A DNA stretch of 64,000 nt, taken from assembly GCF_008806975.1 (NCBI RefSeq), contig NZ_CP031728.1:3183501-3247500 (forward strand), given 5' to 3'. This document shows, one piece after another, positions 25,864 to 34,927 of this stretch. This DNA comes from Cellvibrio sp. KY-GH-1 (GTDB lineage: Bacteria; Pseudomonadota; Gammaproteobacteria; Pseudomonadales; Cellvibrionaceae). A model generated the notes under the pieces. The model did no database searches. It had not been told where the DNA came from and worked only from the letters and a program-made list of their open reading frames with translations. The position numbers and the translations under genes are program-made. The first letter of the stretch is position 1. Each line of letters opens with the position of its first letter.

Positions 25864-27813
25864 ATGATTAAAACACTCCCCACAAAAGCATCATTTCACT
25901 TAGGTGTAATCAAAAAGGCCATTTTCGGTTTTGTGCTCATGACAGGATTAATCGTAATTGTGACCGGCGTTTCCTGGCATATGGGAAGCCAGCTTAAGGG
26001 CAACGTAGATACATTGGTGAATCGCGAGATACGCAATTTAGAAGCGGGCAATTATCTAATCGAATCCCTATCAACAGTGGCTAACTGTATTATTCGTTAT
26101 GTGTCCAGCCAAAAAGTAGAGGATCTTGAAAAAAACAGACAGGAATACGTTGATGCACTAGAGAACTTTCAATCAGATCTAAAGCGCTCTGAGAATCTAG
26201 ACCTGGCAGATAAAGCCAATCAAATCATCAACTTAAATGTGGTCAAAGAAAATGCTAATGCCGTTATTCTGCAAGCAGATATACTGATGAAGGCTCATGA
26301 AGAGTACTTGATCACAAAAAATAAAATCACATCAGACCTGATAGTATTTGGCGAGTTAATCCAGAGTAAAGAAACGCTAGGCAGTATTTCAACCGAAAAT
26401 TTCAACAAGCTGATTCAATTATACATTGCGCTAAACCAAGCAGAAATTAGTACTGACAACGTAATTATCGAAAAAAACATATCAACGTCTCAACAAATAA
26501 TAAAAAATATCGACTTTGAACTTTCAAGCGCGACTCAATTAAAAAATCAGTTAATAAAATTTCAGGAAACGAGTGGACTCATAGAAAACATAAAAAAGAG
26601 AAATAAATTATTCCAAGAGAAAAATAACGCCTTAAAAAAAATAACGCATTATGAAAACATAAGTAGCAGCCGGGTAAAATTACTGCTATCGCAAGCCTAT
26701 AAAGCTGTTCTCGATGCAACCAACTCTGCTAGTGCCGATTTCAGCAGAGGCATAAATATACTCGCGATTATATTTAGTGCTTCGGTAGCAATCGCCATTT
26801 TTCTCACATTAACCATACCCAACTCTATTCGTCGCCCGTTAAAACTCATGATGAAACTGCTAAACGGGTTGTCGCAAGGAAACTTAAAAGATAAAGCAAA
26901 CTATAAGAAACCTGATGAATTTGGTGAGCTATGCATAAACTTCGATAACACCATTGATCAACTCAGGCATATAGTTGAAGAAATAACGCAAAGCACAGCA
27001 CAAATAAACAAGGCAACAGACACCAATGCCAAGGCAGTTTCTACCGCCACAAACGAAGTTATCGCCCAAACTCGCGAGGCAATGAGTGTTGCATCAGCAA
27101 TGACGGAAATGGAGCAGTCTTTTGCTGAGGTTGCAAACTCAGCATCCCTTACTCATCAACATGTAATGAGCGCCCAAAATATAGCTTCGGACACCAGCCA
27201 ATCTGTTGCAGAAAACTTAAACATAACACTAATACTTAGCGAACAATTAGGTGAATCCGCTCGACTCACAAATGGTGTTGAAAAACACAGCTCAGATATC
27301 AGTCGCGTACTGGATGTGATTCGCAACATCTCTGAGCAAACCAATCTATTGGCATTAAATGCTGCTATTGAAGCGGCGCGAGCTGGAGATCAGGGGAGAG
27401 GCTTTGCCGTCGTTGCAGATGAGGTACGCAATCTAGCCAAGAAAACAAATTCATCAGCTATTGAAATTGGCAACATGATTAACAAACTACAAAGCGCGGT
27501 AAAAACCTCGGTAGAAAATATGAATAGTTGTGTGCAAGCAATGGAGAAGAGCAGCAAAAAGAATAAGGACGTTGCCAACAATATCAGCGAATTTAATAAG
27601 CTGATTAGAGAAATTGTAAATATGGCTTCTCACATTGCCACAGCAACCGAACAGCAACAAAAAACAGCAGCTGAAATATCTCGCAATATTAACGGTATAT
27701 CGACAAGTACAGCACTCACACAACAAGTATTAGAACAACTCACCACCAGTGGGCAAAGCCTAAATGAACTAGCAATAAAACAAGGAGCAATCGTAGATAA
27801 GTTCAAACTGTAG
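25864..27813 (+). CDS. Methyl-accepting chemotaxis protein
   Basis: This is a 649-residue transmembrane chemoreceptor that signals to the flagellar or twitching machinery through CheW/CheA. It has a cytoplasmic start, a first membrane helix (about 17-38, [20 protein letters not shown]), a large helical periplasmic sensor (about 40-295), a second membrane helix ([18 protein letters not shown]), a HAMP region ([19 protein letters not shown]) and a long coiled-coil signalling domain. The hairpin tip reads [20 protein letters not shown], the invariant MCP signature. The sensor domain resembles no ligand family I can name. Its place among glycan-use genes suggests it may steer cells toward a released sugar, perhaps via one of the nearby orphan periplasmic binding proteins. 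Confidence 0.88.
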   Translation: MIKTLPTKASFHLGVIKKAIFGFVLMTGLIVIVTGVSWHMGSQLKGNVDTLVNREIRNLEAGNYLIESLSTVANCIIRYVSSQKVEDLEKNRQEYVDALENFQSDLKRSENLDLADKANQIINLNVVKENANAVILQADILMKAHEEYLITKNKITSDLIVFGELIQSKETLGSISTENFNKLIQLYIALNQAEISTDNVIIEKNISTSQQIIKNIDFELSSATQLKNQLIKFQETSGLIENIKKRNKLFQEKNNALKKITHYENISSSRVKLLLSQAYKAVLDATNSASADFSRGINILAIIFSASVAIAIFLTLTIPNSIRRPLKLMMKLLNGLSQGNLKDKANYKKPDEFGELCINFDNTIDQLRHIVEEITQSTAQINKATDTNAKAVSTATNEVIAQTREAMSVASAMTEMEQSFAEVANSASLTHQHVMSAQNIASDTSQSVAENLNITLILSEQLGESARLTNGVEKHSSDISRVLDVIRNISEQTNLLALNAAIEAARAGDQGRGFAVVADEVRNLAKKTNSSAIEIGNMINKLQSAVKTSVENMNSCVQAMEKSSKKNKDVANNISEFNKLIREIVNMASHIATATEQQQKTAAEISRNINGISTSTALTQQVLEQLTTSGQSLNELAIKQGAIVDKFKL

Positions 27814-27881
27814 CAATGTAGTAGTAAGGCCTATTTTTTGAGCATTGCGTAGCGTCTAAGCTGCGCAAGCAGCTCATGTAT

Positions 27882-28619
27882 TTAATAACCAACTTTCGCG
27901 CCATATGCACCAGGTACTCGCTCTTCAATAACTTTATTGATCGAGAACTGATAACGCATATTGGGATAAACACATATGTCCGTAATATCATCAGGCGTGC
28001 CCTGCGGAGCACAACGAAAATTAGTAGATACCCGATATTTACCCTTAAGCGGCAAAACTCTATGCCATGTATGGCCATGCAGAATAACCAATGTGCCTTT
28101 TTTGGGTGATAAAATTACCTGCTCGGCATAATCCTTATGGGTTTCAGTACCCGCAGGTAATACACCCAACTTGTGAGAGCCTGGATAGACCACCGTTTGA
28201 CCACCAGTGTGCTCATTAACATCGTGTGTATAGATAAGCCTATTCATATTAAACTTTTCAGCGTCCTCTGGTGGACAATCTTGATGCCAAGACTGCCCCT
28301 TTGTTCCTTGCTTGGAGAACATGACCATACAATACAATGACTTCCAATCGTCATTTAAAATGGCATTCGTTAGATTGATAAAATGTTCACTTTTCTCAAT
28401 AAGATCAAATTTTTGCTCACCTTCGCGCCGAGGAAACCAGGGGATTACTTCGGTATTGGTCTTTTGCAAAAATTCAGGATTATGGTAGAACGCTGGATCA
28501 TCACCATAATGGGCAAGAATTAATTTATTTAGATCATCCATTTGTGAAACAGGGAAGAAATCTTCAATAACAATATATCCCTGCTTCCAAAATTGTTCTG
28601 AAAAGTCTTGGTAATTCAT
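27882..28619 (-). CDS. Phytanoyl-CoA-dioxygenase-family Fe(II)/2OG oxygenase
   Basis: This is a 245-residue member of the phytanoyl-CoA dioxygenase (PhyH) superfamily, cytoplasmic Fe(II)- and 2-oxoglutarate-dependent hydroxylases. The iron-binding triad is visible as the HxD in WHQDCPPED and the distal His in HGHTWHRVLP, with the 2OG-binding Arg probably in YRVSTNFR. A paralogue with the same motifs, about 60% alike by eye, lies at 37869-38585. The gene converges on the chemoreceptor gene and has a GAGG ribosome site. The substrate is unknown. No acyl-CoA genes are near; the context is sugar import and glycoside hydrolases, so a small sugar-derived or aromatic substrate is as likely as a lipid. 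Confidence 0.75.
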   Translation of the reverse strand: MNYQDFSEQFWKQGYIVIEDFFPVSQMDDLNKLILAHYGDDPAFYHNPEFLQKTNTEVIPWFPRREGEQKFDLIEKSEHFINLTNAILNDDWKSLYCMVMFSKQGTKGQSWHQDCPPEDAEKFNMNRLIYTHDVNEHTGGQTVVYPGSHKLGVLPAGTETHKDYAEQVILSPKKGTLVILHGHTWHRVLPLKGKYRVSTNFRCAPQGTPDDITDICVYPNMRYQFSINKVIEERVPGAYGAKVGY

Positions 28620-28768
28620 TTAATGCCTCGCTGATGCTATGATTACCAGAGGCATGATATTTAATTTGATGCAACCCAATTTGCGCCAAATCAAATTTTA
28701 TTTATTGATTTAATAAAAATTAAAGTCAGAGCCATTTTTATCACCTAACTACAAACAACCTAATGCAA

Positions 28769-29629
28769 CTATTTGATACAGCCTATATCCTTCCAGGACG
28801 TTACATTGTGATTAATGATACCCAGCTTAGCCAACACATAATCAATGGTGCCATCAGCTATAAGTTGTTGCATACCTAGCTCAAGCGCTGCAAATATTTT
28901 TGCTCCATCAGGGTGGCTTTTACTAACCGCAAAATGCAATGAATCCTTAAATACTATTTTTACGCCATGAATCGGTCGCAACTTAACACCGTAAAAATCT
29001 ACATTAAGGTCATCACCCGCAGGAAAAGTCGTAATTAAATAATCAGCCCTGCCCGCTCCTACCATGCGAAACATATTTACATAGGTGCGAGCGCTAATCA
29101 TTTTTGATCCAACACAGCTAATACTCTCTACATCAACTTTCCATCCCGCACTTGTAACAGCAGTGAGCGAAGCCAATTGTTCTCTAGAGTTAGCCATCAA
29201 TGCATGTTGATTTTCCGGCTTCACAAAAAAGCCTTTAGTAAATGTATTCGGAGGAATGATAGGGGGTGAGATGTAAAAACGGGATATATCCAAATCGCGC
29301 CGCCAACCGCCGAAGGCCAAAGCAGCAATTGAACTGCCATCCAGTTCTCGCAGTAAGCGTACATAGACAGGAAATGCCTTGAATTCAATCTTTGGCTCAA
29401 GACCGCCTAATTTTATTGCCTCACATAATATTAGAAACTCAGTGAGTATTTGATTATCACTGACCAAGTAATTTCTAGGATCTGGGCACTGCCCGCTTGA
29501 TAATACGGATTGAAAGGCTTCCAAATGTTCAGTATACACCCCGAGGGAAATGTTAATCTTTTCTGCGAATGCAGAAAGCGGAACAAATGTAGAAAATATA
29601 AATAGCCACACTGCAGAAAGATTTTTCAT
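28769..29629 (-). CDS. Orphan periplasmic solute-binding protein (family 3 type)
   Basis: This is a 286-residue exported protein with a signal peptide (VWLFIFSTFVPLSAFAEK). The two-lobed SBP_bac_3-like fold is suggested by an early sugar/amino-acid-binding lobe (INISLGVYTEHLEAF) and the late motif SKSHPDGAKIFAALELGMQQ. Cys residues at 49, 68, 166 and 284 could form disulfides. No ABC permease or ATPase is nearby, so it is unlikely to be a standard importer subunit. It may be a sensor that feeds a chemoreceptor or kinase. It is one of three such proteins in this locus, and the most diverged of the three. Confidence 0.6.
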   Translation of the reverse strand: MKNLSAVWLFIFSTFVPLSAFAEKINISLGVYTEHLEAFQSVLSSGQCPDPRNYLVSDNQILTEFLILCEAIKLGGLEPKIEFKAFPVYVRLLRELDGSSIAALAFGGWRRDLDISRFYISPPIIPPNTFTKGFFVKPENQHALMANSREQLASLTAVTSAGWKVDVESISCVGSKMISARTYVNMFRMVGAGRADYLITTFPAGDDLNVDFYGVKLRPIHGVKIVFKDSLHFAVSKSHPDGAKIFAALELGMQQLIADGTIDYVLAKLGIINHNVTSWKDIGCIK

Positions 29630-29718
29630 TGTGTCTCCATAGTTTTCGAAGTCACTCGAAAACTAGACAACCCGCTGACTTATCCTAACCACTTATATCC
29701 TATAGTTATGAATAATGA

Positions 29719-29750
29719 AAAATAGCCATGCAAGAGTGCATGGCTATTTT
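29719..29750 (-). terminator. Intrinsic terminator after the di-heme oxidoreductase gene
   Basis: A 14-bp perfect stem (AAAATAGCCATGCA and its complement) with a 4-base loop ends in a T-run on both strands, 9 bp past the stop at 29759. It can act in both directions. Confidence 0.8.
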
Positions 29751-29758
29751 CTGATTAA

Positions 29759-32700
29759 TTACAAACTCCGTAAGAATTTTATAATATTCTCCTGTTCGCC
29801 TGCTGTTAGAGCTTCAAAACGATTAATGACCGCATCCGCATCACTGGCTTTGGCACCGGCATTTCTATGCTTAACTATAGCGTCTTTCAACGAAATCGCT
29901 CTTCCATCATGTAAAAATATCAGTGGTCGTTTGCGCATATGATGCTTATCCATAGCCTCTTGATTTGAACCTCCATAAAGCGCAATTCCCATCGCCAAAT
30001 CACCTGCCACTAATTTGTTATTATTCTCCAGCAAATCGATATTACGACCTAAACCCCACAAAGGTGCAGTGCGATAATTTCCATCGGCAACCTGATGTAT
30101 TTTCATATCAGTATAAGGACGAATCGTTAAATTACGGAATTTTTCAGGGGCATGACTCGTCGTTTTTTGTACCGGCTGGTGACAACCTGCACAGCCAATA
30201 TCACGGAATAACTTATCCCCCTCTTTTACTCCCGGCTGCTCATAGACTCCAGCAAAACGCGTTGGTACCGTTAAAAATTCAGTGTAGCGATTAATTAATT
30301 CCAAGTTTTCGGGCGAAATATCACTGGGATTATTCGGATCAATTTGGTGATCCGCTACAAGTGCATTTTTAATCTGTTGACGCACAGTAGGTACAGTACC
30401 TGCCCAAGTAAATCCGGCTTCACGCCCCTCGATATATTGTAGAAGCCCTACACCAAAGACTGGCGGCGCAATGCGTTTGCCGAATGCGGTATCAATGACA
30501 TCCGAGCCACGGCCATCCCGGTAATGACAATCACCACAGGCAATCGGTGCCCCTTTCTTGATCGAGGATATTTCGCGACCAATACCTGTATCACCTGGAT
30601 TCGACCCAAGATTTTCCTGACTTGGCATTTCTGCAGTGGCGCGCTGTAATTTCACCCCATGAAACAGATGGTGCCCCCACAAGAAATCATCTACCTCTTT
30701 AGGGTCATGCAATGTCGTTAAGTGCTGAGTGAAAATAGCGGCCTTTTCCATAATGACATCATGAATTCCCGCACCGATATGACCGTTTTTAAATTCTCCA
30801 CCGTAGTTTTTAATATTAAATTGCATGTAAGTGCCACCCTTACCAACCAGCGCTAAACGCGGATCACCAATCGGCGAGTGAAAACCTAAACCAAATGTAT
30901 AGTACTGATAGGTATTGTAAGTTTGCGAACCAATCGCCCCCACCACACCTGTCATTTCAAAACTGATCGACTGACCATAGCTCCAGCCACCCATTGAATA
31001 GGTGCGCTGACCGTTTGATGGCTCAAACTGATAACGCCATGTAGGCAGCTTCTCATCGCCTGCCCCATTTTCCAAACCTTCCAAACGCACCAGCCCCTGA
31101 TTCTCTGGCAGGTTCAAATCCAGCGTTAAATCGATAACACCATTAGCCGATGTTGACTCGATGGCGTGAATAGAATAACGCGCCAGTTCCGCTAAGCGTG
31201 AGGAGTTATGTGTTGCATCGCGAATCGCTTCAGTAACGCCATCATAAGCACGTGGATGACGGAAACGCATCCAGTTCGCACCTACATCATCAAACAGACC
31301 ACGTTTACTCAAATCCAATCGAGTCCCATCATTAATAAAGAGCGCGGTATATTGATAGGCGCTGTCTTGATCAAAGTCGTGGTTATTACTCATGACGTAT
31401 TTACCCGCACCAGGATTTTTCATCTTGTAGCGGAAGAAATACCAATAAGTCGATGCAGAAGTACAAGCAGCAGGTATAGTCGCTGTACCATTGGTTATAG
31501 CAACTTCAGAAAAATCCATCTGATTAGCAGAGCAAAAAAAACTAACATTTGGCGCAGACACTTCAGCCAATACAGAACCAAATTGGAAATTGACACGATT
31601 ATTATTAATCGAAAATCCAAATCCATTTTGGCTTACAGGCATATTTGAAGGTGTTTTCAACGCGTGCTGATAAAGCTGACTAGCTACTGGAGTTACTTCA
31701 GCATCTGCAACAAACCAAACATTACCTGCACCATCACCTTTACGATCCCCCGGAATTTTATCGGCAGCATAAAAATATAGAGGCTTTCCTTTATAAGCGA
31801 CCTGTAAGCGACCATCATCGCGTTTGAAAGTAGAAAGCGCGCCTTTCAAGCTGGTCATAGCGACCAATGCTTTGTTATCAGTCACAACCAATGGAGGCCA
31901 GTTCGCCGCACAACCACCTGAGCAATTGCTAACACCTGCGGAATCGTTAGCAAATGTGTAAAGGGTATGACCAAAATACTGCGGATTGTGCAAACCACCT
32001 GCAAGATAGTTAGATGCGGTAGCGACATCATGCTGAATATCCAGCGCAGGGTAAATTTCCGGATTTAAACTTGGAGCAATGATGCGTGTACCACCACTGC
32101 CAACAGAACCGGAACCGGAGCCCGAATTACCGGAACTACCTCCGCCCGCCCAAGAAAAACTCAAGCTAGGATATTGATCTACTCCCAATCCAGGAACCTT
32201 CAACACAGCCTTGTAATTACCGGGAGTCATATTGGTATGTGTGCGCTCCCAGCGACCATTTTTTAATTCAGCACGATAGCAATCTGCATCGCCGTTTTTA
32301 CAGCTGTAGTAGTCACCACCGCGAGGCCAAGACGAATTATCCTTTACCCAATATAACGCGGTAGTCGCATCAATTTTTTCTACACCAAACGTATCAGTAC
32401 CTATTGCACTTGAGGATGGATTGCTTGAGCTGCTATCACTTGATATAACAGCAGAAGATTTACTACTAGAACTTAATGGCACCGATGACTTGCTGCTGGA
32501 GCTAGGTGTAATTGATGACCAACTACTAGAGCTCACGACCATAGAAGACTTGCTACTAGAACCAGGAACCGAGGATAAAGGTGTGCTGGAACTTGCGGGC
32601 AAACTTGAGCTTGCAGTAATTGAAGATGGTGCGCTGGATGAGCTAGGGTTTACTACGCCTGAGTAGCAAGACGTTTGAGAATAGGCATTACCGGGGGTCA

Positions 32701-33424
32701 AGGTGCCGTCAAATAAGCATTGGCCAATCGCATTATCCTGAATCTTATACCCCACTTTGTAGCTGCTACCCGCATTCAGGCTGCCGAAATTCGCTTCGTA
32801 GCGACCATTGGTTTTATTGGCTGATTGGCAGTTGTCATTCAGACACAGAAAAACAAAGCCGCCCGTTTGGCCACCATCGAGATGGTACAAGGTACCTCCA
32901 GCTGTTAAACCGAAAACACCGCTGCTGATAGCTTGGCTCGACGCTGAAGACGCGACACTACTGCTCGCCGGTTTACTACTAGATGCAGGCACACTAGATG
33001 TCGGCTTGCTGCTTGCTGAAGCCTGACTTGAAGCTGCAGAACTAACGGGCACATTGCCAGAAAAGCATGGGGTAGAGGCTACCGCCTGACCAGGTTTTAC
33101 CGATGTAGAGGTAATGCACTGGCCGGTCGCATTATCTTGAACTTTGAACTCGATACTGTAGCTAGTGCTGGTGTTTGCAGAGCCAAAACTGCGCTCGTAA
33201 CGGTTACCCACTTTGGTGGCGGTGCGGCAGTCACCATTCACACAGAGATACACAAAGTTAGCGGACTGGCCGCCATCCAAATGGTAGATGGTTCCGTTAG
33301 TTTGCATGCCAAATACGCCTGATTCAGCGGCAGCCACACCGGTAGAAGCGGAGGCGCCGATGATTAGTGCCGCAGGAACAAGCCACCGACCAAACCGCTG
33401 TTTGGTAGATAAGTGTTTAGACAT
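29759..33424 (-). CDS. Modular secreted di-heme c-type oxidoreductase
   Basis: This is a 1221-residue exported multidomain redox protein. After the signal peptide (ending TGVAAAE) come two homologous modules of about 90 residues (GVFGMQTNGTIYHLDGGQSA and GVFGLTAGGTLYHLDGGQTG) and a third, looser one (GVEKIDATTALYWVKDN), joined by Ser-rich linkers. Next is a PF03640-like secreted repeat (LYTFANDSAG, CAANWPPLV, GKPLYFY). The C-terminal 600 residues resemble di-heme oxidoreductases, with heme c sites CGDCH and CAGCH. An in-frame upstream extension was discarded because ATG 33424 has a strong GAGGGAA site and a proper leader. Poly-Ser-linked modules plus c-hemes recall the Cellvibrio proteins thought to feed electrons to oxidative polysaccharide cleavage; that role is inferred. 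Confidence 0.75.
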   Translation of the reverse strand: MSKHLSTKQRFGRWLVPAALIIGASASTGVAAAESGVFGMQTNGTIYHLDGGQSANFVYLCVNGDCRTATKVGNRYERSFGSANTSTSYSIEFKVQDNATGQCITSTSVKPGQAVASTPCFSGNVPVSSAASSQASASSKPTSSVPASSSKPASSSVASSASSQAISSGVFGLTAGGTLYHLDGGQTGGFVFLCLNDNCQSANKTNGRYEANFGSLNAGSSYKVGYKIQDNAIGQCLFDGTLTPGNAYSQTSCYSGVVNPSSSSAPSSITASSSLPASSSTPLSSVPGSSSKSSMVVSSSSWSSITPSSSSKSSVPLSSSSKSSAVISSDSSSSNPSSSAIGTDTFGVEKIDATTALYWVKDNSSWPRGGDYYSCKNGDADCYRAELKNGRWERTHTNMTPGNYKAVLKVPGLGVDQYPSLSFSWAGGGSSGNSGSGSGSVGSGGTRIIAPSLNPEIYPALDIQHDVATASNYLAGGLHNPQYFGHTLYTFANDSAGVSNCSGGCAANWPPLVVTDNKALVAMTSLKGALSTFKRDDGRLQVAYKGKPLYFYAADKIPGDRKGDGAGNVWFVADAEVTPVASQLYQHALKTPSNMPVSQNGFGFSINNNRVNFQFGSVLAEVSAPNVSFFCSANQMDFSEVAITNGTATIPAACTSASTYWYFFRYKMKNPGAGKYVMSNNHDFDQDSAYQYTALFINDGTRLDLSKRGLFDDVGANWMRFRHPRAYDGVTEAIRDATHNSSRLAELARYSIHAIESTSANGVIDLTLDLNLPENQGLVRLEGLENGAGDEKLPTWRYQFEPSNGQRTYSMGGWSYGQSISFEMTGVVGAIGSQTYNTYQYYTFGLGFHSPIGDPRLALVGKGGTYMQFNIKNYGGEFKNGHIGAGIHDVIMEKAAIFTQHLTTLHDPKEVDDFLWGHHLFHGVKLQRATAEMPSQENLGSNPGDTGIGREISSIKKGAPIACGDCHYRDGRGSDVIDTAFGKRIAPPVFGVGLLQYIEGREAGFTWAGTVPTVRQQIKNALVADHQIDPNNPSDISPENLELINRYTEFLTVPTRFAGVYEQPGVKEGDKLFRDIGCAGCHQPVQKTTSHAPEKFRNLTIRPYTDMKIHQVADGNYRTAPLWGLGRNIDLLENNNKLVAGDLAMGIALYGGSNQEAMDKHHMRKRPLIFLHDGRAISLKDAIVKHRNAGAKASDADAVINRFEALTAGEQENIIKFLRSL

Positions 33425-33620
33425 AAGTCTTCCCTCATAGAGATGAATACTGATTATTGCTTTTATGTTGAGCCTTAAAGGATTTATCTGGTGAAAAGCT
33501 GAAATTATCCGCGCGCTTTGAAGACGCACTTATCATTATGACGAACAAATTATTAACACTATTTTTATGTATATCGCAGATGAACCCTGGGAAAAACTTG
33601 TTTGATGTCAATGAGGTGAT

Positions 33621-33643
33621 AAAAAAGCCCCCTAAAAGGGGGC
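33621..33643 (-). terminator. Intrinsic terminator after the second solute-binding-like gene
   Basis: The stem GCCCCC/GGGGGC with a short AT loop is followed by six T on the minus strand, 45 bp past the stop of the gene ending at 33688. Confidence 0.85.
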
Positions 33644-33687
33644 AAGAACACGGAGAGATATGGGTTGGCTCTCCTGACGACACGACA

Positions 33688-34548
33688 TTACAAACTTTCC
33701 ACATCCAACCACAGTTCTTTACGCTCGATTGGCGTAGCTGAACTAAGGTTTGGATTGGGTATTTCAAAAACTCTTCTATTTTTCAAATTAGCCTTTTCCA
33801 AAGCACTTTGTACTGCTTCATTGGCATAAAACATACGATCAAACGAGCCATCCGCTATAGCGCGATTCAATCCCATTTCTATATCACGCCCCAACTCTCT
33901 ATTGGTATTACTCACAAAAAAGTAAAAAGGCATTTTGTAATGCAGCACTAAATTTTTTTCGACACTCAAATTAAGCTGTGAGAATGCCTCAAGCTCTGAC
34001 CAAGGTTCGTGCACCCCACGAGGAAAAGCATCAAATCTTCCTCCATCAACCATGTGCATCAAGCCAGAAAACTTCATCGTAGTGACTACTGTCAACCCAC
34101 CCGCTTTAAGAATTTCTGTATCTGCCCAAGTTCGCCCTTGCCCAAAAGTAATTGCGTTTTTGAGTTGATCAAATGATTCAATGCCATCAAATTTCGATTG
34201 AGTATCACGGTTTATAATAAAAACTCTAAATCCGAACATTCCTTTGAAGAGAGGAATTCTAATTGGTAGAAGCTGCTCCTCTTTCTCTTTGTCAGTGGCA
34301 GTCCACATGACATGCATTTGCCCTCCCTGAACCTCATTAATTACTCTTAATAAGGTTTTTTCACCTCCCTGCTGAGGTTGAATTTCATATTGTTTATCGG
34401 CATAAGAAAGCGCCAAGCGCAACATTTCCAAACAGTAACGATCATTGCTATTTGCAATAGGCGGAGTTGATATTACCTCCGCTACTGACTTACAACTGAC
34501 AAGCAGCGCAAGCACAGCACACACAAAATGGATATTTCGCAGCATCAA
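33688..34548 (-). CDS. Orphan periplasmic solute-binding-like protein
   Basis: This is a 286-residue exported protein with a leader (FVCAVLALLVSCKSVAE). It is a clear paralogue of the protein at 39696: both have a QG-x-W-x-DT-x-IL motif (here QGRTWADTEIL), a later D-x-x-PR segment (FDAFPRGV), an FYFFVSN-like strand and an N-x-KNRR/K-x-x tail (NLKNRRVFEI). The fold is that of family 3 binding proteins, without any ABC transporter genes nearby. The two paralogues flank the GH43/GH26 operon, so they may detect an oligosaccharide or an amino-acid-like cue in the periplasm. The start at 34548 has a GAGGG site. Confidence 0.6.
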   Translation of the reverse strand: MMLRNIHFVCAVLALLVSCKSVAEVISTPPIANSNDRYCLEMLRLALSYADKQYEIQPQQGGEKTLLRVINEVQGGQMHVMWTATDKEKEEQLLPIRIPLFKGMFGFRVFIINRDTQSKFDGIESFDQLKNAITFGQGRTWADTEILKAGGLTVVTTMKFSGLMHMVDGGRFDAFPRGVHEPWSELEAFSQLNLSVEKNLVLHYKMPFYFFVSNTNRELGRDIEMGLNRAIADGSFDRMFYANEAVQSALEKANLKNRRVFEIPNPNLSSATPIERKELWLDVESL

Positions 34549-34596
34549 AACGCCCTCAAGAAGATTCCTGTTACCACGTCCTTCTCGGTAGCGATT

Positions 34597-34623
34597 AAAA
34601 AAGGCGATCGAAACTCGATCGCC
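34597..34623 (-). terminator. Hairpin with U-run on the minus strand (possible attenuator)
   Basis: GGCGATCGA/TCGATCGCC (9 bp, 3-base loop) is followed on the minus strand by six T. It sits upstream, not downstream, of the leftward gene starting at 34548. It would therefore stop transcripts entering from the right, or act as an attenuator in the leader of that gene. Confidence 0.5.
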
Positions 34624-34730
34624 AAACGATAACCCTCAATACACAGCAAAAGAAATATCAAGGGGTTCCTGAACCAACAACATTAACAAGACAGCTTAGG
34701 CGACAACAAAGGTTATTGCTTTAGCGATCA

Positions 34731-34750
34731 GTTAACGTTAACATTAACGA
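34731..34750. promoter_or_regulatory. Palindromic operator-like site before GH43
   Basis: The perfect palindrome GTTAACGTTAAC (34731-34742) continues into a second TTAAC copy, ATTAACGA. The same 12-mer occurs at 43460-43471 before the TonB-dependent receptor. It is a candidate binding site for the local GntR or another regulator. Confidence 0.55.
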
Positions 34751-34927
34751 ATAAATAATGGATTGTCAAACAACAAAAATGCAGTTATCACCTGACACAA
34801 CCAAAATGCACTCAGGCTTCAATAGCCCCTCATACTGTGATACGAAAGCGCTAATTGAAAATTAAGGATGGGGCAATTGTGATTTCACAATGAACTCCAG
34901 CACCCCAGTAGAATAAAAAGGTTATTC

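Larger units (their letters stand above)
34549..34927. other. Divergent regulatory region before the GH43/GH26 operon
   Basis: No gene. It carries a 9-bp perfect hairpin at 34603-34623, the palindromic operator-like site at 34731-34750, and AAAGCGCTAA near 34849. It separates the leftward solute-binding-like gene from the rightward glycoside hydrolases. Confidence 0.6.
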
